From the NCBI RefSeq assembly GCF_016899755.1, contig NZ_JACJJC010000004.1:62001-126000 (forward strand): DNA of 64,000 nucleotides. Direction: 5' to 3'. The stretch comes from Sutterella massiliensis. Its GTDB lineage: Bacteria; Pseudomonadota; Gammaproteobacteria; Burkholderiales; Burkholderiaceae_F. Below the pieces are notes generated by a model. The model worked only from the letters and a program-made list of their open reading frames with translations. It was not told where the DNA came from and did not search any database. Below are positions 8,640-15,960 of this stretch, piece by piece. The number at the start of each line of letters is the position of its first letter. Position 1 is the first letter of the stretch. A program made the position numbers and the translations under genes.

Positions 8640-9524
8640 TCAGTCCCGGTTTGTCTGCGCTTCGATGCGCTCCTTCAAAAGCGAAAGGAACGCTTCCGTG
8701 AGCGTCCGCTTCGGCGCAGCAATCGACCAAGCGAAAACGACGTCCGTTCTGAGGGGCGGCGAAAAGGGCAGAAACGCGATGTCGTCGTCCGGGCGCGTAA
8801 TCCCGTCGATGCAGAGCGCGTGCCCGCCCGAGCGCACGATGAGGGAAGCGTTGTAGAGGAGGTTGTAGGTGCCGACCACCTTGAGTCGCTCGAAGGGCTG
8901 CCCGAGCCAGCCCGCGATGCGGCTTCGAATCGCTTCCTGCTTCGGCGCGTAGATGGTAAGTCCCTCGAGATCTTGGGGCGAGACACTCGTTTTGCCCGCG
9001 AGCGGCCCGTCGCGGCGAGCGAGCAGACCCCAGCGGTTCTGCTGCGGCAGCTTCACGTAGTCGAAGCCGTCGATTTCGGCGGGCATATTAAAGACGCCGA
9101 AGTTCGACGTGCCCATCCTGACGTTCAGGGCCGCATCCTGTGCGCTTGCCGAGAGAAGGTGCCCGCGTACGTTGGGGTGCGTGCGCTGAAAAAGTTCGAG
9201 CGTTTCGGCAACGACCGCCATTGCGGGCGTTTCACCTGCCGAAATCGTGAGGTCGCCCGCAAGGTCCTGCGTCGACATCGCTTCGAGCTTGGTCTTTTCG
9301 ACAAGCGAGAGAATCGACTGTGCCCGGCCGAATAGGTAAACGCCCTTTTCGGTGAGTTCGATGCGGCGCGTGGTGCGGTCGAAGAGTTTGTGTCCGAGCT
9401 CTTCTTCAAGGTCCGCAATCTGGCGCGAGAGCGTCGGCTGCGTGACGAAGAGCTTTTCGGCCGCGGCCGTAAAGCTCTTCTCCCGTGCAATGGCTACGAA
9501 GTAGCGAAGCGATTTGAGGTCCAT
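8640..9524 (-). CDS. LysR-family transcriptional regulator
   Basis: A 294-residue LysR regulator. The start at 9524 gives MDLKSLRYFVAIAREKSF followed by the winged HTH (FTAAAEKLFVTQPTLSRQIADLEEELG, about residues 18-42), then a linker helix and a periplasmic-binding-like effector domain (about 90-290). A much longer open frame continues upstream on this strand, but it is antisense to rarD and lacks any known domain. The gene is divergent from the exported cyclophilin-like gene, the usual LysR arrangement. The shared intergenic space carries a 14-base motif that recurs before the flavodoxin gene (see findings), so the flavodoxin/CMD operon is a plausible second target. Effector unknown. Confidence 0.93.
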   Translation of the reverse strand: MDLKSLRYFVAIAREKSFTAAAEKLFVTQPTLSRQIADLEEELGHKLFDRTTRRIELTEKGVYLFGRAQSILSLVEKTKLEAMSTQDLAGDLTISAGETPAMAVVAETLELFQRTHPNVRGHLLSASAQDAALNVRMGTSNFGVFNMPAEIDGFDYVKLPQQNRWGLLARRDGPLAGKTSVSPQDLEGLTIYAPKQEAIRSRIAGWLGQPFERLKVVGTYNLLYNASLIVRSGGHALCIDGITRPDDDIAFLPFSPPLRTDVVFAWSIAAPKRTLTEAFLSLLKERIEAQTNRD

Positions 9525-9563
9525 CGTATTTATGAAGAAATCGAATCGAAACAGATAAGAATG

Positions 9564-9577
9564 AAGTATTTGAATCG
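9564..9577 (+). promoter_or_regulatory. Candidate operator motif AAGTATTTGAATCG (copy 1)
   Basis: A 14-base sequence about 40 bases upstream of the lysR start. It is identical to one on the minus strand at 13053-13066 upstream of the flavodoxin gene, in the same orientation relative to the cyclophilin-like and flavodoxin genes. AT-rich with TTGAAT-type half sites. Its role as a LysR site is inferred. Confidence 0.5.
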
Positions 9578-9610
9578 GATTGTGACAGAAAGGATAATGA
9601 CCGCATAGCC

Positions 9611-9663
9611 CGAGAATCCTTGAAAAGCATGCATGCGTTGGAAGCTTTTCACCGAGATTCTCG
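9611..9663. promoter_or_regulatory. Nested inverted repeat upstream of cyclophilin-like gene
   Basis: CGAGAATC (9611-9618) pairs with GATTCTCG (9656-9663), and inside it AAAAGC (9623-9628) pairs with GCTTTT (9644-9649), with GCATGCATGC in the centre. It sits 54 bases before the start codon at 9717. It may be an operator or a leader hairpin. Confidence 0.5.
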
Positions 9664-9716
9664 ACTCTCGGACCGGCACGCTGCGTGTCGGCATACACAA
9701 CAAACGGAGTAGCGGG

Positions 9717-10145
9717 ATGAAGCTGCAAAAGTTGGTGCTCACGCATTTGGCGGCTTGCGCGGCGCTTGCGCTCGGAGGCGTTGCAATGGCTCAGGATATT
9801 GAAATGGCGATCGGCGGCAAGGTCTATACGATCACGCTCGAAGAGAACGATGCGGCAAAGGCGCTCGCGGCCCGGCTGCCGATCAAGCTGCAGTTTGAAG
9901 ACTTCGGTGCGGTCGAGCGCATCGCGTACCTCAATCCGAAACTGGACGTCGGCAATGCGCCGACGCGCACGACGCCGAAGACGGGCGACCTTACGTACTA
10001 CATGCCATGGGGAAATCTCGCGGCCTTCACGGGGAATTTCCGTTCGTCCGAGAGTCTCGTGCCGCTCGGCCGCATGAGTACGGAAGCGATCCGGGCGCTG
10101 CGCGACAGCGGCTCGGCCGACGTGACGCTGCGCCGCAAAGAGTAA
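9717..10145 (+). CDS. Exported cyclophilin-like fold protein
   Basis: A 142-residue protein. The start at 9717 (GGAG about 8 bases ahead) gives a Sec signal (MKLQKLVLTHLAACAALALGGVAMAQ). The mature part, beginning IEMAIGGKVYTITLEENDAAKALAARLPI, and the later DLTYYMPWGNLAAFTG segment match the small bacterial cyclophilin-like family (Cyclophil_like type), which has a beta-barrel fold but lacks the peptidyl-prolyl isomerase active-site pattern. Function in the family is unclear. It is often found near flavodoxins and reductases, and here one regulator motif links it to the flavodoxin operon at 12.9 kb. Confidence 0.75.
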   Translation: MKLQKLVLTHLAACAALALGGVAMAQDIEMAIGGKVYTITLEENDAAKALAARLPIKLQFEDFGAVERIAYLNPKLDVGNAPTRTTPKTGDLTYYMPWGNLAAFTGNFRSSESLVPLGRMSTEAIRALRDSGSADVTLRRKE

Positions 10146-10349
10146 GGGCTGCGAGCCGGTTCTTCGTCCGTTGGGAAGAAAAACGCGCACCGCTGCGACT
10201 CGAGAGGAGCCGTACCGGCGCGCGTTTTTTCTGCTCTGTCGAAAACGCGTGCTCGGCGGTAGACTCGATCGGGTGTGCGTGCTGCGCCAGCCGACCCAGG
10301 CAGATCGGCGGGCAGCGCGGCCGTTGCGATCGGCATGGAAAGGAAGACG

Positions 10350-11324
10350 ATGACAGACCGACTCGAGAGCACGAAAGACGAAGGCGGGCGGCGCGGGCGT
10401 GCGGTGCCTACGGGCGCGGGTTTCGGTTTGGCGGGTGCCGTCATTGCCTATGTCTTTTGGGGACTGATGCCGCTCTACTGGCATTTGATGGCTGCCGTCG
10501 ACTCGGTCGAAGTGCTTGCGCACCGAATCGTCTGGTCCTTCGTCTTCATCGGTGCTGTGCTCGTTGCAACGGGGCGAACCGGCGAAGCGCTGCGGCACAT
10601 TCGGGCGGTCTTCACGAAAACCCATGCGCCGATGGCGCGCGTCATCATTGCCGCTTCTGCTTTTGCAAGTGCCAACTGGCTCATCAACATTCTCGGCGTC
10701 AATACGGGGCGCGTCGTTGAACTCGGGATCGGCACGTTTCTGACGCCGCTCGCGACAGCGGCGATCGGCATCTGCGTCTTTCGCGAGCGCATCTCGAAAC
10801 TGCGCGCCGCCGCGCTCGGCGTCGCGGCATTGGGCGTTGCTGCGCTCGTCGTCGGACTCGATCGATTCCCAACCATTGCGCTCTCGGTCTCGGCGACCTG
10901 GGCAATCTACGGTGCACTCAAAAAGAAGGTGACGCTCGCGCCCCTTGAGAGTGTCATGCTCGAGCATGCGCTCATGCTGCCCTTTGCGCTTGCTTGGCTC
11001 CTCCTCGGTAACGGCGGGAGTGCCGCCCTTCGGTTCTTCGAGGGTTTTGACGGGATCAGCTGGGTACTCATGGGGACGGGCGTCGTGACGTCGATCCCGA
11101 TGATTCTCTTTTCGCTGGCCGCGCAGCGCCTGCCCTTCACGGTGCTCGGCATCATTCAGTTCCTGAGTCCCGTGCTTACGCTCCTTTTGGGCGTCTTCGT
11201 CTTTGCCGAACCGCTCGGCACGGCCCAGGCCGCAGCCATTGCCTGTGTTGTCGTCGCTGCCGTGCTTTTTGTGGCGGGCGGGCACGAAGAGCGCAAGCGT
11301 GCTGCGGACGGCGAGGAAAAGTAA
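10350..11324 (+). CDS. rarD: RarD-type EamA/DMT family permease
   Basis: A 324-residue inner-membrane protein with about ten hydrophobic segments in two EamA halves. The segment YVFWGLMPLYWHLMAAVDSV followed by EVLAHRIVWS is the RarD signature, and NWLINILGVNTGRVVE also matches that group. The start at 10350 is chosen for the AGGAAG site 3-9 bases upstream; an ATG at 10335 has none. RarD proteins are named from a chloramphenicol-sensitivity phenotype; the natural substrate is not known. The gene stands alone and is convergent with the CMD-like gene. Confidence 0.88.
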   Translation: MTDRLESTKDEGGRRGRAVPTGAGFGLAGAVIAYVFWGLMPLYWHLMAAVDSVEVLAHRIVWSFVFIGAVLVATGRTGEALRHIRAVFTKTHAPMARVIIAASAFASANWLINILGVNTGRVVELGIGTFLTPLATAAIGICVFRERISKLRAAALGVAALGVAALVVGLDRFPTIALSVSATWAIYGALKKKVTLAPLESVMLEHALMLPFALAWLLLGNGGSAALRFFEGFDGISWVLMGTGVVTSIPMILFSLAAQRLPFTVLGIIQFLSPVLTLLLGVFVFAEPLGTAQAAAIACVVVAAVLFVAGGHEERKRAADGEEK

Positions 11325-11381
11325 GCCGTATGGCGAGTGAGAAGTGTCCGCTGAAGGATCAAAGCGGAAGGACAGGAAAAG

Positions 11382-11422
11382 GCCGCCCGACCGGAAAGGA
11401 GGAGGTAAAACAATCGGGCGGC
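11382..11422. terminator. Hairpin after rarD
   Basis: GCCGCCCGA pairs with TCGGGCGGC across a 23-base A-rich loop, 58 bases after the rarD stop. There is no T-tract, so it is a weak terminator candidate. Confidence 0.45.
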
Positions 11423-11467
11423 GTAAGGATTGCGCCTCAGGCGGCTAGGCAGTCCGCTTGAGACGAT

Positions 11468-11499
11468 TCGGCCGGCGGCTCGAGGAAGCAGCCGGCCGA
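11468..11499. terminator. Hairpin downstream of CMD-like gene
   Basis: TCGGCCGGC and GCCGGCCGA form a strong stem just past the minus-strand stop at 11508. No U-tract follows, so termination is only suggested. Confidence 0.45.
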
Positions 11500-11507
11500 T
11501 GCCCGCC

Positions 11508-12296
11508 TTACTTCGCGGGCGCGGCTTCATTCACCATGGCGAGCGCGTTCAGGGCCTTCGGGAAGCCGATCAAGGGCACCATCACGACAATGGCGTCGAT
11601 CAGTTCGCTGCGCGTCGTGCCGAGCGCGAGGTTGCCGAGCGCATGGGCCTTTACCTGCGGCTCGCACCCGCCCATCGAGGCGATGACGACGAAGGTGAGC
11701 AGTTCGCGTTCCTTGAGCGGCAACCCCGTACGGGTGTAGGTGTCGCCGAAGCAGTAGCCCGAGAGGAGGTCCACCATGAGGGCGCGTTCGTCGGCCTTGG
11801 CGTTTTTGTGCATGGCGTCGATGCCGGCACCGAAGATGCTCTTCTGAACGGCGAGGCCTTTTTCAAAGCGGTCGGCATCGGTCACCGTGGCGCTCGTTTC
11901 GGTCGGGAAGGTCTTCCCTGCGGCGGCACAAGCCCGGGCGATGACGTTGATCGCGCGGATCGTGGTCGGCAGTCCCGAGTACGCCATCGCCTGCACGGCA
12001 GCTTCGCGCAGTTCGAGCGGACTCGCCCCCTTCTTCAGGGCGTCGAGCACGACGCGCGCGAGGACTTCGTCTTCGTCCTGGGCCGTGAGCGACGCGACGG
12101 CAATGAGCGTGCGCATGCGTTCGTCAAACTTGACGGCCGCAGGGACGTCCTTCGTCATCAGACGCTCGAGAATCGCGTCGGCATCCGTCATGACGGTTTC
12201 ATTCAAAGTGGTTTCCTGAGCCATGGCATTGCTTTCCAAAAAAAGATTGATCATCGCTGCGCCTGCGGCGCTCTGAAGTACGGTTCTGCGCTTCAT
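11508..12296 (-). CDS. Exported two-domain carboxymuconolactone decarboxylase-like protein
   Basis: A 262-residue protein with two tandem CMD/AhpD-fold repeats (about residues 55-125 and 180-255). The second is the better match: KERELLTFVVIASMGGCEPQ, a His six residues on, then IDAIVVMVPLIGFPKAL. A signal-like N-terminus (MKRRTVLQSAAGAAMINLFLESNAMAQ) with two arginines suggests export, possibly by Tat. The classic AhpD CxxC pair is absent; one Cys and one His remain, as in gamma-CMD types. It follows the flavodoxin gene by 54 bases, so the two are probably co-transcribed and may act together in periplasmic redox or detoxification chemistry. Substrate unknown. Confidence 0.82.
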   Translation of the reverse strand: MKRRTVLQSAAGAAMINLFLESNAMAQETTLNETVMTDADAILERLMTKDVPAAVKFDERMRTLIAVASLTAQDEDEVLARVVLDALKKGASPLELREAAVQAMAYSGLPTTIRAINVIARACAAAGKTFPTETSATVTDADRFEKGLAVQKSIFGAGIDAMHKNAKADERALMVDLLSGYCFGDTYTRTGLPLKERELLTFVVIASMGGCEPQVKAHALGNLALGTTRSELIDAIVVMVPLIGFPKALNALAMVNEAAPAK

Positions 12297-12350
12297 GTGT
12301 TCGGTCTCCGGTTGCCGTTTCGTTCGGGATTCTCTCGTGTGCGCGTTTCT

Positions 12351-12947
12351 TTAGAAGCCGAGCTTCTTCAACCATGCATCCACGTCGGCCTTCGCGTCTT
12401 GAGCGTCGCTACCCGGCACATAGAAGTGTTCGACGAATTTCGCTTGCGGGCAAAGCGTCTTCATGCGAGAGAGGGCGCCCGAAGGCGAGGAGCTGCCCGA
12501 CGTGATGAAGGGCGCGACGGTCTTGTTTGCGAGGTTGTGATCCATGAGGAACGTATTGATCGGCACCGAAACGCTGCCCCACCAGTACGGGGTCCCGAGG
12601 AAGACCGTGTCGTAGCCCGAGAGGTCGGGAATGACGGTTTCGAGCTCGCGACGGGCGTTCGCACGCACTTCGTCGCGGGCGATGTAGGTCATGTCGCCGT
12701 AGTCGGGGGCGTACTTTTCCTTGACGTCGATCTTGAGAAGCGCGGCGCCCGTATGCTCGGCAATCATTTTGGCGAGCGCTTCGGTCGAGCCCGTGCGCGA
12801 GTAGTAGATGACGATGGCTTTGCCTTTGCCTTTGCCTTCGGATGCCGGTGCGGCGAGCGCGCGCCCGGAAAAGAGACCGGCGGTGCTTCCTGCGAAGGTT
12901 GCGCAGGCGGCGAGCTTGAGGCAGCTGCGGCGATTGACGGTTTTCAT
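12351..12947 (-). CDS. Exported flavodoxin-family protein
   Basis: A 198-residue flavodoxin-like FMN protein. The start at 12947 has an AAAGGA site and opens MKTVNRRSCLKLAACATFAG, a twin-arginine-type signal running to about residue 33 (ALAAPAS). The FMN phosphate loop is YYSRTGSTEALAK (about residue 50), followed by the FLGTPYWWGSVSVPINTFL segment typical of the short Flavodoxin_4 group. Tat export of a flavodoxin-fold protein with its cofactor is consistent with this. It is the first gene of a likely two-gene operon with the CMD-like protein. A perfect 8-5-8 inverted repeat lies 108 bases upstream. Confidence 0.87.
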   Translation of the reverse strand: MKTVNRRSCLKLAACATFAGSTAGLFSGRALAAPASEGKGKGKAIVIYYSRTGSTEALAKMIAEHTGAALLKIDVKEKYAPDYGDMTYIARDEVRANARRELETVIPDLSGYDTVFLGTPYWWGSVSVPINTFLMDHNLANKTVAPFITSGSSSPSGALSRMKTLCPQAKFVEHFYVPGSDAQDAKADVDAWLKKLGF

Positions 12948-13052
12948 ATCGAGGCGTCCTTTCTGGATGATGCTTTGGGATCTTGACTTCACGAACGGAC
13001 ACACGCGCCGTTCGGATTGTTTTCAAGTTCGACTATAGGATTGCGGTCGAAT

Positions 13053-13075
13053 CGATTCAAATACTTAATTTGAAT
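13053..13075 (-). promoter_or_regulatory. Candidate operator: motif copy 2 within a perfect inverted repeat
   Basis: ATTCAAAT-ACTTA-ATTTGAAT (13055-13075) is a perfect inverted repeat upstream of the flavodoxin gene. The minus strand of 13053-13066 reads AAGTATTTGAATCG, identical to the copy next to lysR at 9564. This suggests one regulator controls both loci. Confidence 0.55.
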
Positions 13076-13300
13076 GCGGTTTAATGCGGCAAACGAATGA
13101 CTCGAACAGGCAAGAAAGCGAGCGGGCTGCGGCCCGCTGACACTTCGGGACGGACTTGCGTCGCCAAAAGAAGCGTGTTCTTCTTCGGGCAAGCCGTGTT
13201 CGTGGCAAGATTGACGGTCTCGCTTGCGGTTGATTGCGCCTCACCGTTAGCCGGCGAACCGCAAGACGAACACGCAAAAGAAAAACAAACGGACAAAGAA

Positions 13301-14269
13301 ATGCAAAACACAAAAAGCGCCGTGCGCTCGCCCGAGACGAGAAAGCCGATCGATCTCACCGCTTTTCTCATCTGCATGGTGCTCTGCTTCATCTGGGGCC
13401 TGCAGCAGGTGGCGATCAAGGCGGCGGCCGACGATGTCTCGCCGATGCTGCAGGTGGGGCTGCGCTCGGGCGTCTCGGCGGTGCTCCTGTATCTCTGGAA
13501 CCGCTTCGTGCTCCACGAAGAGTGGAACATGAACGTGCGCTTTCGCGACGCGCTTTTGGTGGGGCTCGGCTTCACGGGCGAATTCCTCTTCGTCGCGGAG
13601 GGCCTTCGGTTTACGAGCGCGTCGCATATGTCGGTGCTTCTTTATACGGCGCCTCTCTTTGCGGCAATCGGTCTCTCGATTCGGCTGCCCGAAGAGCGCT
13701 TGTCGCTCCTGCAGTGGCTCGGGCTCGTTCTCGCTTTCTTCGGCATCGCGCTCGCCTTCCTCGTGCCCGCGCTCCTCGCGCCCGAGTCGGCCGCAGGCGA
13801 CTCGTCGCTCTGGCTTTTCGGGGACTTCCTCGGGCTTTGCGCCGGTCTCTCCTGGGGGCTCACGATTGTGTTCCTGCGCACGACCACGATGAACGACGCC
13901 AAGCCCACGCAGATGCTCTTCGCGCAGCTCGCTACGGGTTTTGCGATCCTTTTCCCGTTTGCGCTTCTCACGGGACAGAACGTCTTCGAATCGACCGTTC
14001 TCGGCTGGTCGAGCCTCATCTTTCAGTCGGTGATCGTGTCGTTTGCGAGCTACCTCGTTTGGTGCGGACTTTTGAAGCGATACCTCGCGGCGCGCCTGGG
14101 CGTCCTCATTTTCGTCACGCCCATCTTCGGCGTCGTGCTCTCGATTCTGCTTTTGGGCGAGACGGTTGGCTCGACCTTCGTGGCGGGGTCGCTCTGCGTG
14201 CTTGGGGGACTTTTGCTCGTGCAGGGCGCCGACGGTTTGAAGCGGCTTTTCGGACGCAAGCGCCGGTGA
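13301..14269 (+). CDS. EamA/DMT family transporter
   Basis: A 322-residue inner-membrane protein with about ten transmembrane segments in two EamA repeats (FLICMVLCFIWGLQQVAIKA near residue 20; the second repeat opens near residue 165 with LGLCAGLSWGLTIVFLR). The start at 13301 sits just before the first membrane segment; open frame upstream has no membrane or signal features. DMT exporters move metabolites or amino acids out of the cell; the substrate cannot be read here. It is divergent from the flavodoxin operon across about 350 bases. Confidence 0.85.
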   Translation: MQNTKSAVRSPETRKPIDLTAFLICMVLCFIWGLQQVAIKAAADDVSPMLQVGLRSGVSAVLLYLWNRFVLHEEWNMNVRFRDALLVGLGFTGEFLFVAEGLRFTSASHMSVLLYTAPLFAAIGLSIRLPEERLSLLQWLGLVLAFFGIALAFLVPALLAPESAAGDSSLWLFGDFLGLCAGLSWGLTIVFLRTTTMNDAKPTQMLFAQLATGFAILFPFALLTGQNVFESTVLGWSSLIFQSVIVSFASYLVWCGLLKRYLAARLGVLIFVTPIFGVVLSILLLGETVGSTFVAGSLCVLGGLLLVQGADGLKRLFGRKRR

Positions 14270-14321
14270 TGTTGACGGGGCTCGCCGCCCCGAAGCACTT
14301 CGTGAACAAAGACTATGACAG

Positions 14322-14355
14322 GCGGCCGGTCTCGGGATCGGCCGCTTCCTTTTTT
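14322..14355 (+). terminator. Rho-independent terminator of the EamA gene
   Basis: GCGGCCG pairs with CGGCCGC around a 10-base loop and is followed by TTCCTTTTTT. It touches the 3' end of the convergent shikimate-kinase gene. Confidence 0.8.
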
Positions 14356-15793
14356 AGGCGTGTTCGCCCAAAATCGCGCGCACCGTTTCGTCGATCGAAG
14401 ACACTTCGATCGTGCGGTCGGCAAGCGACGAATAGATCGGCGCGCGTTCTTCGTAGAGCGCGGCGACGCCGCGGGCAATCGCGATCGGGCGGTCGCGCGT
14501 GGCGAGTTTGGCGAGCGGACGCTTGAGCCAGATGAAGCGGCCGTTGAGTCCGAGGAGCGCGCGGTTGACGGGGCGCAGGCACGAGCCGCCGCCCGTCGAA
14601 ATGATGAGCCCCGTCTTGAGCGCGAGGGTGCGGATCGCTTCGGTTTCCTTCTCGCGGAAGAACGCTTCGCCTTCTTCGCGGTAGATGCGCGCCTTGAATT
14701 TGCCGACGTGCTGCGCGACGAGTTCGTCCACATCAACGAAGCGGCGCATGAGGCGCTGCGCGAGAATTTTGCCGATCGTCGTTTTGCCGCAGCCCGGCAT
14801 CCCGATCAAAACGATGTTTTCGGCTTCGAGCCGGATGTCGCGCTCGATCGTTGCGGAAACACAATTTCTGAGCGGCCGCCCGAGAAAAGCTTCGATCACG
14901 GCGCGAGCGCGGGCCACTTCGAGTTCGAATCCGGAGACCGCAGGGATGCCGCGGCGTCTTGCTTCAATGAGAAGGTGCGAGCGCAGCGGGCGAGCGGCGG
15001 TTTCGACGAGAAGACGCGGCTCGGGAAGTCGTTGTCCGCCGGCGCTTTTGGGCTCCACATTTTCGCTCGGGATGGCCGCTTCGCAGCGCTCGCAAAAGAG
15101 GGGCTCGTCGGAAAAGACGGCGTCCGTGCCGAAAACGCTTGCATTAAGGAGGAGGTCGGGTTCGGCCGCCGGGGCTTCCGGCAAAGAGATGCCGGGGCGA
15201 TTGGCATCGACGACCCGAAGCGCCGTTTCAATGCCGAGCGCCCGGAGCGAAGCGCGAAGCGAACGCGCGCGTTCGCGCTGCGCAGCTGCGGCGTCGCTTG
15301 CAGGCGGATCGACCAGAATGAGCGCCGTGCGGCACGTCAAGTTCGGTGCGTGCGTGCGCAGCACGTCTTCGAGAATTTCCTGCGCGAGATCGTCACCCGT
15401 GAGCGTACCGTCGCCCTCGCGAAGAAGAAGGTCGACAGCGCCCGAGCGGGCCGCACGCTCAGTGAGACGCCCAAGCGTCGGGTGCGCCGCGAGCCATTTG
15501 GCCGCCGCATGCGCATAGTAGCGGTCGAGCACAAGCCCCGCGTATCGCTTCGAAGCGAGGAGCGTCCCGAGGCCTTTCGCCGCATTGACGTCGAGTTCGA
15601 CAGTTTCAAGTCCCGAAAAGCCGAAAGCCTCAATGTGCGAGCGCAGCAACGCCCCAGAATTCGCAGCGTACTCTTTGAGTGCGGCGAATGCAAAGCGGGG
15701 ATCGTCGTTGTCGAGAAGCTCGGCCATAGGTCCTGTCGGGTGCCGCCCGAGTGCTTGGAAGCCGAAAAAGCTTTCGTGGCGAAGAGGCGGCAA
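14354..15793 (-). CDS. Shikimate kinase fused to a degenerate shikimate-dehydrogenase-like domain
   Basis: A 479-residue fusion. Residues about 320-479 are a complete shikimate kinase: Walker A IGMPGCGKTTIG, FVDVDELV, FREKETEAI, ISTGGGSCLRP and the lid Arg in RDRPIA. Residues 1-305 keep the layout of shikimate dehydrogenase (FFGFQALGRHPTGPMAELL, RSGAVDLLLREGDGTLTGDD, ALILVDPPASD, DLLLNASVFG, GIPAVSGFELEVARA) but have lost its key residues. The GHSxSP motif reads GRHPTGP, the TxPxK catalytic Lys segment reads ETVELDVNAAK, the GxNTD Asp is missing, and the NADP glycine loop is VDPPASD. The kinase should work in chorismate synthesis; the front domain should not reduce dehydroshikimate. The start is TTG at 15793, favoured because the homology begins there; ATG at 15727 is the alternative and has a better ribosome site. 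Confidence 0.85.
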   Translation of the reverse strand: MPPLRHESFFGFQALGRHPTGPMAELLDNDDPRFAFAALKEYAANSGALLRSHIEAFGFSGLETVELDVNAAKGLGTLLASKRYAGLVLDRYYAHAAAKWLAAHPTLGRLTERAARSGAVDLLLREGDGTLTGDDLAQEILEDVLRTHAPNLTCRTALILVDPPASDAAAAQRERARSLRASLRALGIETALRVVDANRPGISLPEAPAAEPDLLLNASVFGTDAVFSDEPLFCERCEAAIPSENVEPKSAGGQRLPEPRLLVETAARPLRSHLLIEARRRGIPAVSGFELEVARARAVIEAFLGRPLRNCVSATIERDIRLEAENIVLIGMPGCGKTTIGKILAQRLMRRFVDVDELVAQHVGKFKARIYREEGEAFFREKETEAIRTLALKTGLIISTGGGSCLRPVNRALLGLNGRFIWLKRPLAKLATRDRPIAIARGVAALYEERAPIYSSLADRTIEVSSIDETVRAILGEHA

Positions 15794-15903
15794 TCGGAAA
15801 AGATGCGCGTTTTACGCAAAGCGAAAGCTCCAAATATACAGCAGCGGCGGCGCGGCCGATCGGATGCGCTCCCAGCGCATCACCGAAGCGCGCTAGCGGA
15901 TTC

Positions 15904-15936
15904 AAAGAAAAAGAGGCGGCCGCCATCGACCGCCTC
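15904..15936 (-). terminator. Rho-independent terminator of menE
   Basis: On the minus strand GAGGCGG and CCGCCTC form a stem followed by TTTTTCTTTG, 25 bases after the menE stop. Confidence 0.8.
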
Positions 15937-15960
15937 GATTGCACGGCGTGCTTCGAAGCG

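Noticed and set aside
9525-11285. Long upstream extension of the lysR frame on the minus strand
   Set aside because: It runs antisense through rarD and the cyclophilin-like gene, has no domain, and the LysR HTH begins right at 9524.
11430-12986. Plus-strand open frame of about 518 codons
   Set aside because: Antisense to the CMD-like and flavodoxin genes, which have signals, ribosome sites and clear domains; a high-GC shadow.
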